A stretch of DNA of 64,000 nucleotides from positions 124,001 through 188,000 of the forward strand of contig JACOST010000015.1 in assembly GCA_016178705.1 (NCBI GenBank), given 5' to 3'. Shown one piece after another: positions 29,174 to 38,319 of this stretch. The stretch is from Deltaproteobacteria bacterium. GTDB lineage: Bacteria; Desulfobacterota; Binatia; HRBIN30; JACQVA1. The position numbers and the translations under genes are program-made. A model generated the notes under the pieces. The model was not told the DNA's origin, made no database searches, and worked only from the letters and a program-made list of their open reading frames with translations. Within the stretch, counting starts at the first letter, position 1, and every line of letters starts with the position of its first letter.

Positions 29174-29659
29174 CTATCGGGTGTCGGGGTGTCGGAGGGT
29201 GACGCCCGCAATCACCGCGATCGCGAGGCCGCCGACGAGCACCGCGCCGTTGAGCTGTACCGCCCGATGGTGGAGGTCGTCGAACTCGGCCTTGACCGTG
29301 TCGGGCACATCGACTTGGTGTAGCTGAGGCCGCAGCGCTTGCGCACGGGGTTGCACCACGAGACCTGCGTAGACGGTTGCGGTAAGCATGGTCGCAGCGA
29401 GCACGCTCACCAATGTCCACGCACTGCGTCGCGTGACTCGGCGCAGGGTCAATGCCGTCAACAGGAGCACGCCGCCGCCGGCGGCGCCAACGCGATAGTA
29501 GATCGGGAAGAGCGCCGAAGCCACGCGCCCGGCTTCCTCGACCGGGAACGAGAGAAACAATGTGGGAGCCACCACCAACGACATGAAGACGACGGAGCCA
29601 AGCCACACGCTCAGCGTGAGCAGGAACAACACGCGAGCGGCGCCGGCGAGCAAGGACAT
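29174..29659 (-). CDS. DUF4149 membrane protein
   Basis: This is a 161-residue protein with four predicted membrane helices (about 5-30, 45-70, 80-100, 135-155). The family hallmarks are WLGSVVFMSLVVAPTLFLSFP at the N terminus and FDDLHHRAVQLNGAVLVGG before the last helix. The function of DUF4149 (TMEM205-like) is unknown. It follows the DUF2203 gene by 6 bp and precedes the HAD gene by 17 bp, so the three are probably co-transcribed. Confidence 0.88.
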   Translation of the reverse strand: MSLLAGAARVLFLLTLSVWLGSVVFMSLVVAPTLFLSFPVEEAGRVASALFPIYYRVGAAGGGVLLLTALTLRRVTRRSAWTLVSVLAATMLTATVYAGLVVQPRAQALRPQLHQVDVPDTVKAEFDDLHHRAVQLNGAVLVGGLAIAVIAGVTLRHPDTR

Positions 29660-29665
29660 CCCAAC

Positions 29666-30088
29666 CTACTGCAAGTACGTCGCGCGCGCGCGCCGCTCCG
29701 ACAGCGGTTGCCGCCCCGCGAAGCCCTCATGGAGGGAGTGCCAGTAGCCGATCTCCTTCTCGCCGAACTGCCAGCACCACACTGCTGGCTCACCGTTGAT
29801 CTCGGTCGGGAAGTCGACCAGCCCGAGATCGAGTCCTTTGAACTCGCCCCCGCACTCTTCGATCTCGCCGAGCAGTTGCTCCACTTCCACGATGGCCGGC
29901 CGCAGCGTTGGACGCAGCTCGATGATCTCGCTGCTGGTCAGATCGCCAGCGACTTTGCCGGTCTGCTGCGCCAGCTCGTCGATGCCGCGGCGCAATTCGG
30001 CGACCCGTTGCTGCAACCGGCCCATGATCAACTCGAGTTTGGGGATCAAAGCGTTGGCTTCTTCCAAACTGAACACGTGCTGCTCCAT
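29666..30088 (-). CDS. DUF2203 protein
   Basis: This is a 140-residue cytoplasmic protein starting [18 protein letters not shown], with an excellent GGAGGG site upstream of ATG 30088. An N-terminal coiled coil (about 15-75) is followed by the DUF2203 signature [41 protein letters not shown]. The role is unknown. It heads a three-gene operon and is divergent from the second lon. Confidence 0.88.
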   Translation of the reverse strand: MEQHVFSLEEANALIPKLELIMGRLQQRVAELRRGIDELAQQTGKVAGDLTSSEIIELRPTLRPAIVEVEQLLGEIEECGGEFKGLDLGLVDFPTEINGEPAVWCWQFGEKEIGYWHSLHEGFAGRQPLSERRARATYLQ

Positions 30089-30236
30089 CCAACCCTCCCA
30101 CACGTCCACGTGCGCGACCTACCGGCTCACAAATGTGATGTCAAACTCGCTCGCGGCCCCTTGTCGGCTACTGATGTGTGTATTAAGGTCCCGCTCACGC
30201 TCGACGACTGCTCAACGCGCGGCACCCAGAGTGACG

Positions 30237-32657
30237 ATGGCCGACCTTACAGATAAAGACATCAAAGAGCATCGCTTCTTCGGCTTCGAAGACGATCTTA
30301 GCGGGATCACGATCCCGAGCGAATTGCCCGTGCTGCCGCTGCGCGGCGTGGCGATCTTTCCGTCGGCGATCGTACCGCTGCTGATATCGCGTGGCGCCTC
30401 GCTGCAAACGGTCGAGGCCGCACTGGCCAGCGATCGCATGCTCGCGCTGGTCGCGCAGAAAAATCCCGAAGAGGAAACGCCGCAACCGTCGGCGCTGTTC
30501 AAGCGCGGCGCGGCGGGACGCATCCTCAAGATGCTCAAGTACCCGGACGGCAGTGTGCGAATTCTCGTGCAGGGTCTGCGCCGCATCGAGACTGATAACT
30601 ACACCCAGCTCGATCCGTTTCTGCGCGCCGGCTTGCATGTACTGGCCGACATCCCCGACACCTCGGACGGGAGCGAGGCCGTGCAGGCGCACATGGTCAA
30701 CCAGTTCGCCAAGTTCGTCTCGATGATCCCCTTCCTTCCCGACGAGCTGCAGGTGGTAGTGACCAACATCAAGGACGCCGGACGGGTCACCGATCTGATT
30801 GCCTCAAACCTGAACATCAGCGTGGAGGAGAAGCAGGAGTTGGTGAGCACACTCGAAGTGCGCACGCGCCTGGAGCGGCTGTCGGCGATCTTGAACCGCG
30901 AGATCGAGCTGCTCGAACTGGGGCAGAAAATCCAATCGCAAGTGCAGACCGAGCTGTCGAAGAACCAAAAGGAGTTCTTCCTACGCCAGCAGCTGCGGGC
31001 GATCCAGAAGGAACTCGGCGAAGGCGATTCGCGCACCGCGGAGGTCGACGACCTGCGCACCAAGATGGAGCAGGCCAACCTGCCCGAAGCCGCCCTCAAA
31101 GCCGCCGAAGCCGAGTTGGAGCGTCTGCGCATCATCCCACCGGAATCGGCGGAACACTCGGTGGTGCGCACCTACATCGAGTGCTTGGTCAGCCTGCCCT
31201 GGTCGGTATCGACCACCGACAACCTCGACATCGCACACGCCCGCGGGATTCTCGACGAGGACCATTTCGATCTCGAGAAAATCAAGGATCGCATCCTCGA
31301 GTTCCTCGCGGTGCGCAAACTCAAGAAGGATTCGAAAGGCCCCATCCTCTGCTTCGTCGGTCCGCCCGGCGTCGGCAAGACGTCGCTGGGCAAATCGATC
31401 GCGCGCGCGCTCGGTCGCAAGTTCATTCGCCTGTCGCTCGGCGGCGTGCGCGACGAAGCGGAGATGCGCGGACATCGCCGCACCTACATCGGCTCCATGC
31501 CGGGGCGCATCATTCAAGGATTGCGCAACGCGGGCTCCAACAACCCGCTCTTCATGCTCGACGAGGTCGACAAGCTGGGCGCGGATTTCCGCGGCGATCC
31601 GTCCTCCGCCCTACTCGAAGTGCTCGATCCCGAGCAGAACAACAGCTTCCAGGATCACTATCTCGACGTGCCGTTCGACCTGTCGAAGGTCATGTTTGTC
31701 ACCACCGCCAACATGCTCGAACCGATTCCGCCGCCGCTCCGCGATCGCATGGAGATCATCGAGTTGACCGGCTACACGGAGGAGGAGAAGCTCGAGATCG
31801 CGCGCCGACACGTGATTCCGAAGCAAGTGCGCGAGAACGGCCTCACCGCCGACCAGGTCACGTTCACCGACGCCGCGGTGCTCCACCTGGTGCGCCACTA
31901 CACGCGCGAAGCCGGTCTGCGCAACATCGAACGTGAAATCGGCAGCGTGTGCCGCAAGGTCGCCCGCGCGGTCACCGAAGGCCAAACCGCGACGGCATTC
32001 ATCACACCTGAAAGGATTCACGAACTCCTCGGACCGGAACGCTACTTCACCGAGGTCGCCGAGCGCACCCACGACACCGGCGTCGCTGTCGGCTTGGTGT
32101 GGACACCGATGGGCGGCGACATCATCTTCATCGAAGCCACCAAGATGACCGGCAAGAAGGGCCTGATGCTCACCGGCCATCTCGGCGAGGTCATGAAGGA
32201 GTCCGCCCAGGCGGCGCTTAGTCACATCCGTAGTCGTGCTGAGCGCTATGGGCTGGCGCCCGATTTTTTCGAGAACGCCGACATCCACATTCACGTCCCC
32301 GCCGGCGCCGTGCCGAAAGACGGGCCATCCGCGGGCGTGACGATTGCGACCGCGCTCGCGTCGCTGCTGACCGGACGGCTGGTGCGGCACGACCTCGCGA
32401 TGACGGGCGAGATCACGCTGCGCGGCAAAGTCCTCCCGGTCGGTGGCGTCAAGGAGAAGGTTTTGGGTGCCCGCCGCGCCGGCATCAAGACGGTGCTGCT
32501 GCCAAAACGCAACGAGACGGACCTCGAAGACATCGTCGACGCCGTCCGCCAGGAAATGACTTTCCATTTCGTCGACAATCTCGACGAAGTCCTCGCGCTG
32601 GCGCTCGAACCGGCGCAGAAAACGAGCGCGAAGCCGCGGCGCGCAGCCGTGTCGTAA
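30237..32657 (+). CDS. lon: ATP-dependent Lon protease (copy 2)
   Basis: This is an 806-residue second LonA. The N-terminal domain starts [20 protein letters not shown], Walker A GPPGVGKT is at residues 375-382, and the catalytic Ser698 lies in PKDGPSAGV with Lys741 in GGVKEK. The start at ATG 30237 was chosen because the longer frame back to 29796 is antisense to the DUF2203 gene. It is diverged from copy 1 mainly in the N-terminal substrate domain (acidic start [18 protein letters not shown]). It stands alone; two Lon proteases with distinct roles are known in myxobacteria. Confidence 0.96.
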   Translation: MADLTDKDIKEHRFFGFEDDLSGITIPSELPVLPLRGVAIFPSAIVPLLISRGASLQTVEAALASDRMLALVAQKNPEEETPQPSALFKRGAAGRILKMLKYPDGSVRILVQGLRRIETDNYTQLDPFLRAGLHVLADIPDTSDGSEAVQAHMVNQFAKFVSMIPFLPDELQVVVTNIKDAGRVTDLIASNLNISVEEKQELVSTLEVRTRLERLSAILNREIELLELGQKIQSQVQTELSKNQKEFFLRQQLRAIQKELGEGDSRTAEVDDLRTKMEQANLPEAALKAAEAELERLRIIPPESAEHSVVRTYIECLVSLPWSVSTTDNLDIAHARGILDEDHFDLEKIKDRILEFLAVRKLKKDSKGPILCFVGPPGVGKTSLGKSIARALGRKFIRLSLGGVRDEAEMRGHRRTYIGSMPGRIIQGLRNAGSNNPLFMLDEVDKLGADFRGDPSSALLEVLDPEQNNSFQDHYLDVPFDLSKVMFVTTANMLEPIPPPLRDRMEIIELTGYTEEEKLEIARRHVIPKQVRENGLTADQVTFTDAAVLHLVRHYTREAGLRNIEREIGSVCRKVARAVTEGQTATAFITPERIHELLGPERYFTEVAERTHDTGVAVGLVWTPMGGDIIFIEATKMTGKKGLMLTGHLGEVMKESAQAALSHIRSRAERYGLAPDFFENADIHIHVPAGAVPKDGPSAGVTIATALASLLTGRLVRHDLAMTGEITLRGKVLPVGGVKEKVLGARRAGIKTVLLPKRNETDLEDIVDAVRQEMTFHFVDNLDEVLALALEPAQKTSAKPRRAAVS

Positions 32658-32663
32658 CTCGCG

Positions 32664-33443
32664 CTAGCTCTCACCTCCGATCATCCGCACCGCCCACGGC
32701 AGGATGATGAGCAGTTGGATCGCATCGAACACGCCATGCGCGACGATGCACGGCAGCAGCCGCCCGCGCTGTTGCAGCGCGCGACCGATCAACAGCGAGA
32801 TGGTCAGCACGCTCACCATCATGAATGGCAACCCGTAGCTCGCGTGCGCCAGCGTGAACAACACGCTCGACAACACCAAACCAACCCGTCGCTGCAAGAA
32901 GCCGCGGAAGAACAGTTCCTCGACGGTCATCGCCGCAACAATGATCAACAGCTTGCGCGTGAGTGGCAACGCCGCCATCCAGGCGATCAACGGCGGGATT
33001 TCCTGCGGCGGCGATGGTCCCACGCCAGAGCCGACGGCGATGCCGGCCACGCCCATCGTCACGGCAATCGTAATCGCCCAGCCGGCCAATCCGAGCGCGA
33101 CGCCGTGGCGGAGATCCGCGGCGATGTGATCAAATGGAAACGAGCGTGGGGTGAAGCGCACCTGGCGAAGCGCCCGCCACGTCACCAGAAACAGCAGCAG
33201 TAGCGCGTGACCGGCAAACACGGCCGGAAACCACACCTCATCGACATCGTCCGCAATCAATCGGCTGCCGCCCGCGAGTGGATAGAACACGACAATCGTG
33301 AGGATGCCGCCGAACAGCAGCGCGGCAACCACCCGACGCCAGGGCGCGGAGAATTCCCGCTGCATGAAGTCGAGCCGGCCGGTCAGGGCCAGCAACGCGA
33401 GGCAGGTCAACGAACAGATGGCGGCAAATTGCAACGGCAACAC
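32664..33443 (-). CDS. CPBP-family intramembrane metalloprotease
   Basis: This is a 259-residue protein with about eight helices. The CPBP (Abi) motifs are the Glu-Glu pair in MTVEELFFRGFLQRR, the His in FTLAHASYG, and the last motif IVAHGVFDAIQ. The family includes CAAX prenyl endopeptidases and bacterial proteases of unknown substrate. It starts at GTG 33443 and converges on lon copy 2. A link with protein quality control is possible but rests only on position. Confidence 0.87.
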   Translation of the reverse strand: MLPLQFAAICSLTCLALLALTGRLDFMQREFSAPWRRVVAALLFGGILTIVVFYPLAGGSRLIADDVDEVWFPAVFAGHALLLLFLVTWRALRQVRFTPRSFPFDHIAADLRHGVALGLAGWAITIAVTMGVAGIAVGSGVGPSPPQEIPPLIAWMAALPLTRKLLIIVAAMTVEELFFRGFLQRRVGLVLSSVLFTLAHASYGLPFMMVSVLTISLLIGRALQQRGRLLPCIVAHGVFDAIQLLIILPWAVRMIGGES

Positions 33444-33571
33444 CCGTTGACCAAACCGAGATTCACCGGGCGGGTCAAGTCGGCGTAGTGCGTGGAACCG
33501 GCGAGTTGCGCGGATTGCAATGGATCGGAGCGTGACCGTCGCCGATCACGAAATTCGAACACGGGGAACGG

Positions 33572-34009
33572 CTACAACGCCGCCGCCTGCAGCCGCCGAT
33601 CGAGCGCATCGAGCGCGCGCACGCGCGCCCGCGTGCCGAGGTGCATGCGAACGGTCTGCACCAGTCGCGCGCGCGACACTGGCCGCGGCAGGAAATCGAC
33701 CAAGCCCTCCGCCATCGCGCGTTCGCGATTCGACAGATGGTCATGACAGGTAAACAGCACGACCGGGATGCTGCGCCCTTCCGCTCGCTCGCGCAGCGCC
33801 GCCAAGGTCGCCCAGCCGTCCATGACCGGCATGCCGAGATCGAGCAGGATCAGATCGATCGGTTCGCGCGCGACAATTTCCAGGCACTCGATACCGCCGC
33901 TAGCTGTGCGGCACGCAATGCCTTCACGGACCAACGACCGGACTGTGATGTCCAAGTTAGCTGGAATGTCATCCACCACCAGCACCGTTCCCGACTCGTT
34001 CGCGCGCAT
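33572..34009 (-). CDS. Single-domain response regulator (receiver only)
   Basis: This is a 145-residue CheY-like protein. ATG 34009 follows a strong GGAGG. The acidic pair is VVDD (13-14) and the phosphoacceptor is Asp57 in LILLDLGMP. The conserved Thr site is LFTCHDH, but the usual Lys before Pro is Arg (LPRPVS). There is no output domain, so it signals by protein contact. No histidine kinase is adjacent; orphan kinases lie at 38320-41111. Confidence 0.88.
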   Translation of the reverse strand: MRANESGTVLVVDDIPANLDITVRSLVREGIACRTASGGIECLEIVAREPIDLILLDLGMPVMDGWATLAALRERAEGRSIPVVLFTCHDHLSNRERAMAEGLVDFLPRPVSRARLVQTVRMHLGTRARVRALDALDRRLQAAAL

Positions 34010-34249
34010 GAATCCTCCGTTCGAGCTCATGGAGGTGCAACAATACAACCTTCGTGCCGCTCCCGCTTCAGCAAGGCCGGCGCAGCGAGCCTGCGGCCTA
34101 ACGGTCCCGCTTGCCCCCAAATGTTGACGGCAGCTCGCGACGCTGACACTCGCGCTGGCGGTGACCAAAATTGCTCACGATCAGCCGCATACGGCTGCGT
34201 GGCGAGGTGGCCTAGCATTGCGCAGAGCATGACGCGCACAAATCAGAAC

Positions 34250-34278
34250 GGCCGTCGAAGGTGATGCCTTCGGCGGCC
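34250..34278. terminator. Strong 12-bp hairpin downstream of the thiolase operon
   Basis: GGCCGTCGAAGG (34250-34261) pairs with CCTTCGGCGGCC (34267-34278) with one G-U, around a TGATG loop. On the plus strand GCTTTTCT follows; on the minus strand GTTCTGATTTG follows. It lies 29 bp past the thiolase stop (minus strand) and probably ends that transcript. Confidence 0.6.
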
Positions 34279-34306
34279 GCTTTTCTAGCAATCGTGGAGT
34301 GGGGAC

Positions 34307-35443
34307 TTACGCGGTCAAGATGTGAATCGTGCAGGCCGATCCCAGGCCGATCACGTGCGCGAGGCCAACCTTCGCCCCTTCCACTTGGCGCGCCCCGGCT
34401 TCACCACGCAAGTGCATGACCACCTCGTAGATGTTCGCCACGCCGGTGGCGCCCAAGGGATGGCCTTTCGACAGCAAGCCGCCGCTGACGTTGACCGGAC
34501 TCTTGCCGCCGTGAGCGAACCATCCCTCGTCCACTCCGCGGCCAGCTTCCCCTTCTTTGCACAGCCCGAGGTTCTCGTAGTGCAGCAGCTCGGCGGTGGC
34601 GAAGCAGTCGTGCAACTCGACGAGATCGAGATCTTCCGGGCCGACGCCCGCCCGTTCGTAAGCTTGCTTGGCGGCGGTGCGCGTGAGCGTGCTCACATCG
34701 GGCAGGGTCAGATCGCGGTCGCTCCAGGGATCGGACGTGAGCACGGAGCACCCCACCTTGACCGGCTTCTTGGCGTACTTCTTCATCACCGCCTCCGACA
34801 CGACGATCGCGGCGGCAGCGCCGTCGCCGGTGGGGCAACACATGTAGAGCGTGTTGGGGTACGCGATCATGCGCGCCTTCATCACCGCATCGAGGTCCAT
34901 CTCGTTCTGGTACTGCGACAGCGGGTTCTTGGTCGAGTGCTTGTGATTCTTCACTGAGATCTTGGCGAAGTGCTCCATCTTAGTGCCGTGCTTCCGCATG
35001 TGCTCGACACCGGCTTGCCCGAACACCGCCGGCATCAGTCCGCTGCCGAGAATGCCTTCAACGCTGCCTTCGCGCGACGCGCCGCCACCACCGAGCAGGC
35101 CCGCTTTGCCCATCTGTTCGGAACCCACCGCCATAGCAACTTCGTACTCACCCGAGCCGACCGCGAAGTACGCTTCGCGAAAGGCCGTCGAGCCGGTCGC
35201 GCACGCATTCGCCACATTGATGACCGGAATACCGGTCTGCCCGATCTGCTGCAGCAGACGTTGCCCGACCATCGCGCCCGCCTGCAACAAATTGCCCGAG
35301 GCGAGCAACTGAATGTCCTTCATCGTCATGCCGGCATCTTTGAGCGCCAGTAACGCGGCCTGGGCCGCCAACTCGGGCACGTCTTTGTCCGGATAGCGGC
35401 CAAACTTGATCATCCCGACTCCGAGCACGTACACGTTTCTCAT
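34307..35443 (-). CDS. Thiolase-family acyltransferase (SCP-x / lipid-transfer type)
   Basis: This is a 378-residue thiolase of the SCP2-type branch. The nucleophile Cys81 sits in NVANACATGS, followed by VELHDCFATAE and the C-terminal GGLLSKGHPLGATG. These proteins cleave or condense beta-ketoacyl-CoA, often with long-chain or sterol side chains. A near-perfect AAAGGAGG precedes the ATG. It follows a DUF35 Zn-ribbon gene by 36 bp; such partners bind acyl-CoA and assemble with thiolases. Whether it degrades or synthesises cannot be told. Confidence 0.93.
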   Translation of the reverse strand: MRNVYVLGVGMIKFGRYPDKDVPELAAQAALLALKDAGMTMKDIQLLASGNLLQAGAMVGQRLLQQIGQTGIPVINVANACATGSTAFREAYFAVGSGEYEVAMAVGSEQMGKAGLLGGGGASREGSVEGILGSGLMPAVFGQAGVEHMRKHGTKMEHFAKISVKNHKHSTKNPLSQYQNEMDLDAVMKARMIAYPNTLYMCCPTGDGAAAAIVVSEAVMKKYAKKPVKVGCSVLTSDPWSDRDLTLPDVSTLTRTAAKQAYERAGVGPEDLDLVELHDCFATAELLHYENLGLCKEGEAGRGVDEGWFAHGGKSPVNVSGGLLSKGHPLGATGVANIYEVVMHLRGEAGARQVEGAKVGLAHVIGLGSACTIHILTA

Positions 35444-35479
35444 GGCAAACCTCCTTTGCGTTCCGCGTGGCGGCAGCCT

Positions 35480-35914
35480 TTAGTTCTTGCTCGCCGGGCG
35501 GAAGAAGAACGCGATGATGTCGTTACCCTCTTTGTCCTCCCGGACCTTCCTGGTGATCATTTCCACCGGCATGCCGAACGGGATCTTGGCGGGATCGGGC
35601 TCGACATCGATGATGTTGCAACGCACACTCACGCCTTCGGGCAAATCAACGATGGCGGCGACATAGGGCGTCGGGATCCCGGGCGCCGACTGGTGGACAA
35701 TCGAGTACACCCACAAGCTGCCCTTCGTGCTTAGCGGAATTTCGGAGAAGGGACCGGTCGTGCTGCACTTCGAGCACGCCACGCGGTTCCCGAGATAGAC
35801 CGCACCGCACTGGTCGCACTTCTTACCCACCAGATGCGGGCGATCACCGAGCCGCAGGAACGGCACGATCGGCCGCGCCTTCTTCTCGCCACTCGCTTGT
35901 GTTCCTTCTGCCAT
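35480..35914 (-). CDS. Zn-ribbon/OB-fold (DUF35) acyl-CoA-binding partner
   Basis: This is a 144-residue DUF35 protein. The rubredoxin-like ribbon has CDQCG and CSKCS, followed by an OB-fold with the hallmark WVYSIVHQSAPGIPTPYVAAIVDLPEG and FGMPVEM. It is translated upstream of the thiolase, with which this family forms a functional complex that channels acyl-CoA. Confidence 0.93.
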   Translation of the reverse strand: MAEGTQASGEKKARPIVPFLRLGDRPHLVGKKCDQCGAVYLGNRVACSKCSTTGPFSEIPLSTKGSLWVYSIVHQSAPGIPTPYVAAIVDLPEGVSVRCNIIDVEPDPAKIPFGMPVEMITRKVREDKEGNDIIAFFFRPASKN

Positions 35915-36020
35915 CAGCTCAGCCCCCTTACTCTAGTTCCACGAGATGGGTACGGCTCGCGACGCACCCTTGAGCCCAAGGTTCGCTCAGCGCGAGCGCC
36001 ACGTCAAGCGTGCAATCGCC

Positions 36021-36560
36021 TCACGAACTCCATATCTCGACGACAAAGCCGATCACCATATAAGCGATGAAACCGAGCCCACCGATGGCGGCGCCGCGGG
36101 CCAGTGACACACGAAAGGCGGCACGAGCCGCCACGATGGTTGCCGCGAACAGCCAAAACCAAACGATCATACGAACGAACGGGCCAGCCCACGGAATGAC
36201 ATCGAGGAAATTGAGTACCGCCGGCACGTCGGCAAAACCAAGGCAGGCCGCAATCGCGCGCCACGAACTTGGTCCAGAGCGCAACACCCAGTTCCCAATG
36301 GCGAACGTCAGCGCGCTCAGCACGATCCAACCAACCACGCTGACGAAGATGCCGAACAGCGCGCCGACGAGTCCAGGAATAGCCGTGAGGGAGACGCCCT
36401 TAGCGATGCCCGCAAGAACCACAACGCCGAGCGCTTGCGATAGCCCGGTGCGGTCGACCGCCACCTCTTCGTACAGCGTGCGATCGAGCATCAACGCACG
36501 GATCAGTTGCTGAATCGGCCGTGGCCGGCGATACGGTGGCAGGGAGGTAAACAGACTCAC
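36021..36560 (-). CDS. YIP1-family membrane protein
   Basis: This is a 179-residue protein with about five helices after a short cytoplasmic N terminus (IQQLIRALMLDRTLYEEV). The layout and SWRAIAACLGFADVPAVL match bacterial YIP1 domains. Function is unknown. It follows the GT-C-like gene by 9 bp and is probably co-transcribed with it. Confidence 0.8.
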   Translation of the reverse strand: MSLFTSLPPYRRPRPIQQLIRALMLDRTLYEEVAVDRTGLSQALGVVVLAGIAKGVSLTAIPGLVGALFGIFVSVVGWIVLSALTFAIGNWVLRSGPSSWRAIAACLGFADVPAVLNFLDVIPWAGPFVRMIVWFWLFAATIVAARAAFRVSLARGAAIGGLGFIAYMVIGFVVEIWSS

Positions 36561-36569
36561 CGCGCTTCC

Positions 36570-38075
36570 TTAACTGCCGCTCGGTCCCACCGCAACCGCG
36601 CCGCGGCGGCGGTAGATCATGCAATCGCCGTCTTCGTACACTCGTTCCATCGCCGGATCCGCGGCCAGCGCCGCCAAAAAGCGCTCATGCGTCCGGTCGC
36701 TCAGCACCACATCGGCGTCAAAACGATCGAGTACGCGCGAGGGCGGCGTCACCTCGCCCCGACCCAGTTGCTGCCACAGCCGGTAGAGTTCCGCATCGCG
36801 TTGCGCCAGATACGCCGGGTCGAGACCGATGACGTAGCGATTGCGCTGGTTGTGAAAGAACAGCAGCGGAAAGTCGTCCCAATTGGGCGTCAACACGATC
36901 GCCGCCGGCGACGTATGCTGCGCCAGCCAAGCTGCTCCGGCTGCATAGCGCTCCGGACCCGGGCGACTACGCAATTGGCCGATGGCGAACGCGGCACTTG
37001 CGCCGCAAGCGACGACGAGAATCCCAGCGCCGATGCGCTGCGTGTTCTCCGTCAAGCGCGCGATATGGGGCTCGATCCACGCGTGCAGCGTCGCGGCCAG
37101 CGCGAGAAGGATGAACGGCCCCGCGTATTCGATGAAGCGACGCGATCGCCACATCAACACGAAGAATACCGCCGCCACCAGCAGCAGCGCGAGACGGTTG
37201 GCGTCGAGCCGCGCCCGCCCGCGCCATGCCACCCACGCGGCGGTGGCCAGCACCGCAATCGCTCCACCCCATCCCAACCATTGCGCGACCGGATACGGAT
37301 ACCACTCCGTTCCGACACGCATGGTCTCGCTGATCTCCTGTTTGCTCAGATAGTGCTGCGCGATGAACCACAGATTGTTGGGCAAGTAGGGATTCACCAG
37401 CAATCCGATCGCGATGCCGGCCGACGAATACGTGAGTAGACGCCATTCCGTGCGTCGCTCGCACAACGCAATCGCCACCACCATCGCTCCGGCAATCACG
37501 AACAACAGGGGAAACGCATCGTAGAGCCAAGTGTACACGACGGCGATCGGCAGGAGCCATGCAAAGCGCCGGGCCAGCGCGAGGTTCAACGCGATCAACA
37601 ACACCACCAGCGAGAGCGCCTGCACGCGCGGCATCTCCATCCGGTAGAGAAAATCGGGAGCCAACGCGCCGAGTGCGAGCAGCCACCACAGCGCACGCCG
37701 CACACGTAACCGTACGAGCGAGAGATAGACCGCCGCGAATGCGGCCGCCCCGAATATCGCACTGGCCCACTTGGCGCCGGTCAGCACATCGCCAGCGGTG
37801 AACGGAGCGAGCAAGATGTGGAAGAGCATGTGATGGTCCGAATAGCGGTCCGCGGAGCGAATCGTCAGCGGTAGCCACGGGAACGCCGGCGGAAAGCCGT
37901 GCAGCCCGGCGACGCGGATGAGTGCCGCGTAGCGCGCGTGAAAGTAGCCGTCCACCGACCCGAGCGTTGGGGTGGAGAACTGCAGCGCAACGGACGTGCC
38001 GGCGAGCAGCAATACAACCAGCAGGTGTCGCCGCCACTCCCACCCGCCTCGCCTTGACCGTCCCCGCCGTGCCAT
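36570..38075 (-). CDS. Polytopic GT-C-type protein resembling STT3/PglB oligosaccharyltransferases
   Basis: This is a 501-residue protein with about ten to twelve helices and a soluble C-terminal part (from about 375). Features recalling STT3/PglB are Asp42 in SVDGYFHARYA (first loop Asp motif), SDHH at 79-82 (second loop), RSRRFIEYAGPF at 310-321, and a soluble domain opening AAWLAQHTSP followed by NWDDF (398-402) where STT3 has WWDYG. It is shorter than STT3. It may be a lipid-linked-sugar glycosyltransferase of another GT-C family; the resemblance was judged by eye. Confidence 0.65.
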   Translation of the reverse strand: MARRGRSRRGGWEWRRHLLVVLLLAGTSVALQFSTPTLGSVDGYFHARYAALIRVAGLHGFPPAFPWLPLTIRSADRYSDHHMLFHILLAPFTAGDVLTGAKWASAIFGAAAFAAVYLSLVRLRVRRALWWLLALGALAPDFLYRMEMPRVQALSLVVLLIALNLALARRFAWLLPIAVVYTWLYDAFPLLFVIAGAMVVAIALCERRTEWRLLTYSSAGIAIGLLVNPYLPNNLWFIAQHYLSKQEISETMRVGTEWYPYPVAQWLGWGGAIAVLATAAWVAWRGRARLDANRLALLLVAAVFFVLMWRSRRFIEYAGPFILLALAATLHAWIEPHIARLTENTQRIGAGILVVACGASAAFAIGQLRSRPGPERYAAGAAWLAQHTSPAAIVLTPNWDDFPLLFFHNQRNRYVIGLDPAYLAQRDAELYRLWQQLGRGEVTPPSRVLDRFDADVVLSDRTHERFLAALAADPAMERVYEDGDCMIYRRRGAVAVGPSGS

Positions 38076-38319
38076 CGGCGCTCCTTAGCCCGACGTGACC
38101 TCGCCGGCAACGCGCCGCCCGGGTTCAGCGACGGCAGATTCTTCTGGCCTTGTGCCGGTCGAAACGTCATCCCGGTGTCGCTCGCCATAGCGCTGTCGGC
38201 GTCGGCTGGGCCAGCGACGGCAGCATGGACGACGGTTTTGCCGACACGACGTGGCACCTGCCTTGCTGTCACACGAAATGCGCATTCTTGAGCGCAAGAC
38301 CAACGAGGGAAGTTCTGCC

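Noticed and set aside
29796-30236. N-terminal extension of the second Lon
   Set aside because: It is antisense to the DUF2203 gene, low in family similarity, and Lon starts normally at ATG 30237.
30237-33443. Lon plus CPBP protease as a phage-defence pair
   Set aside because: The genes are convergent, not an operon, and both families are common housekeeping proteins; no defence context is present.
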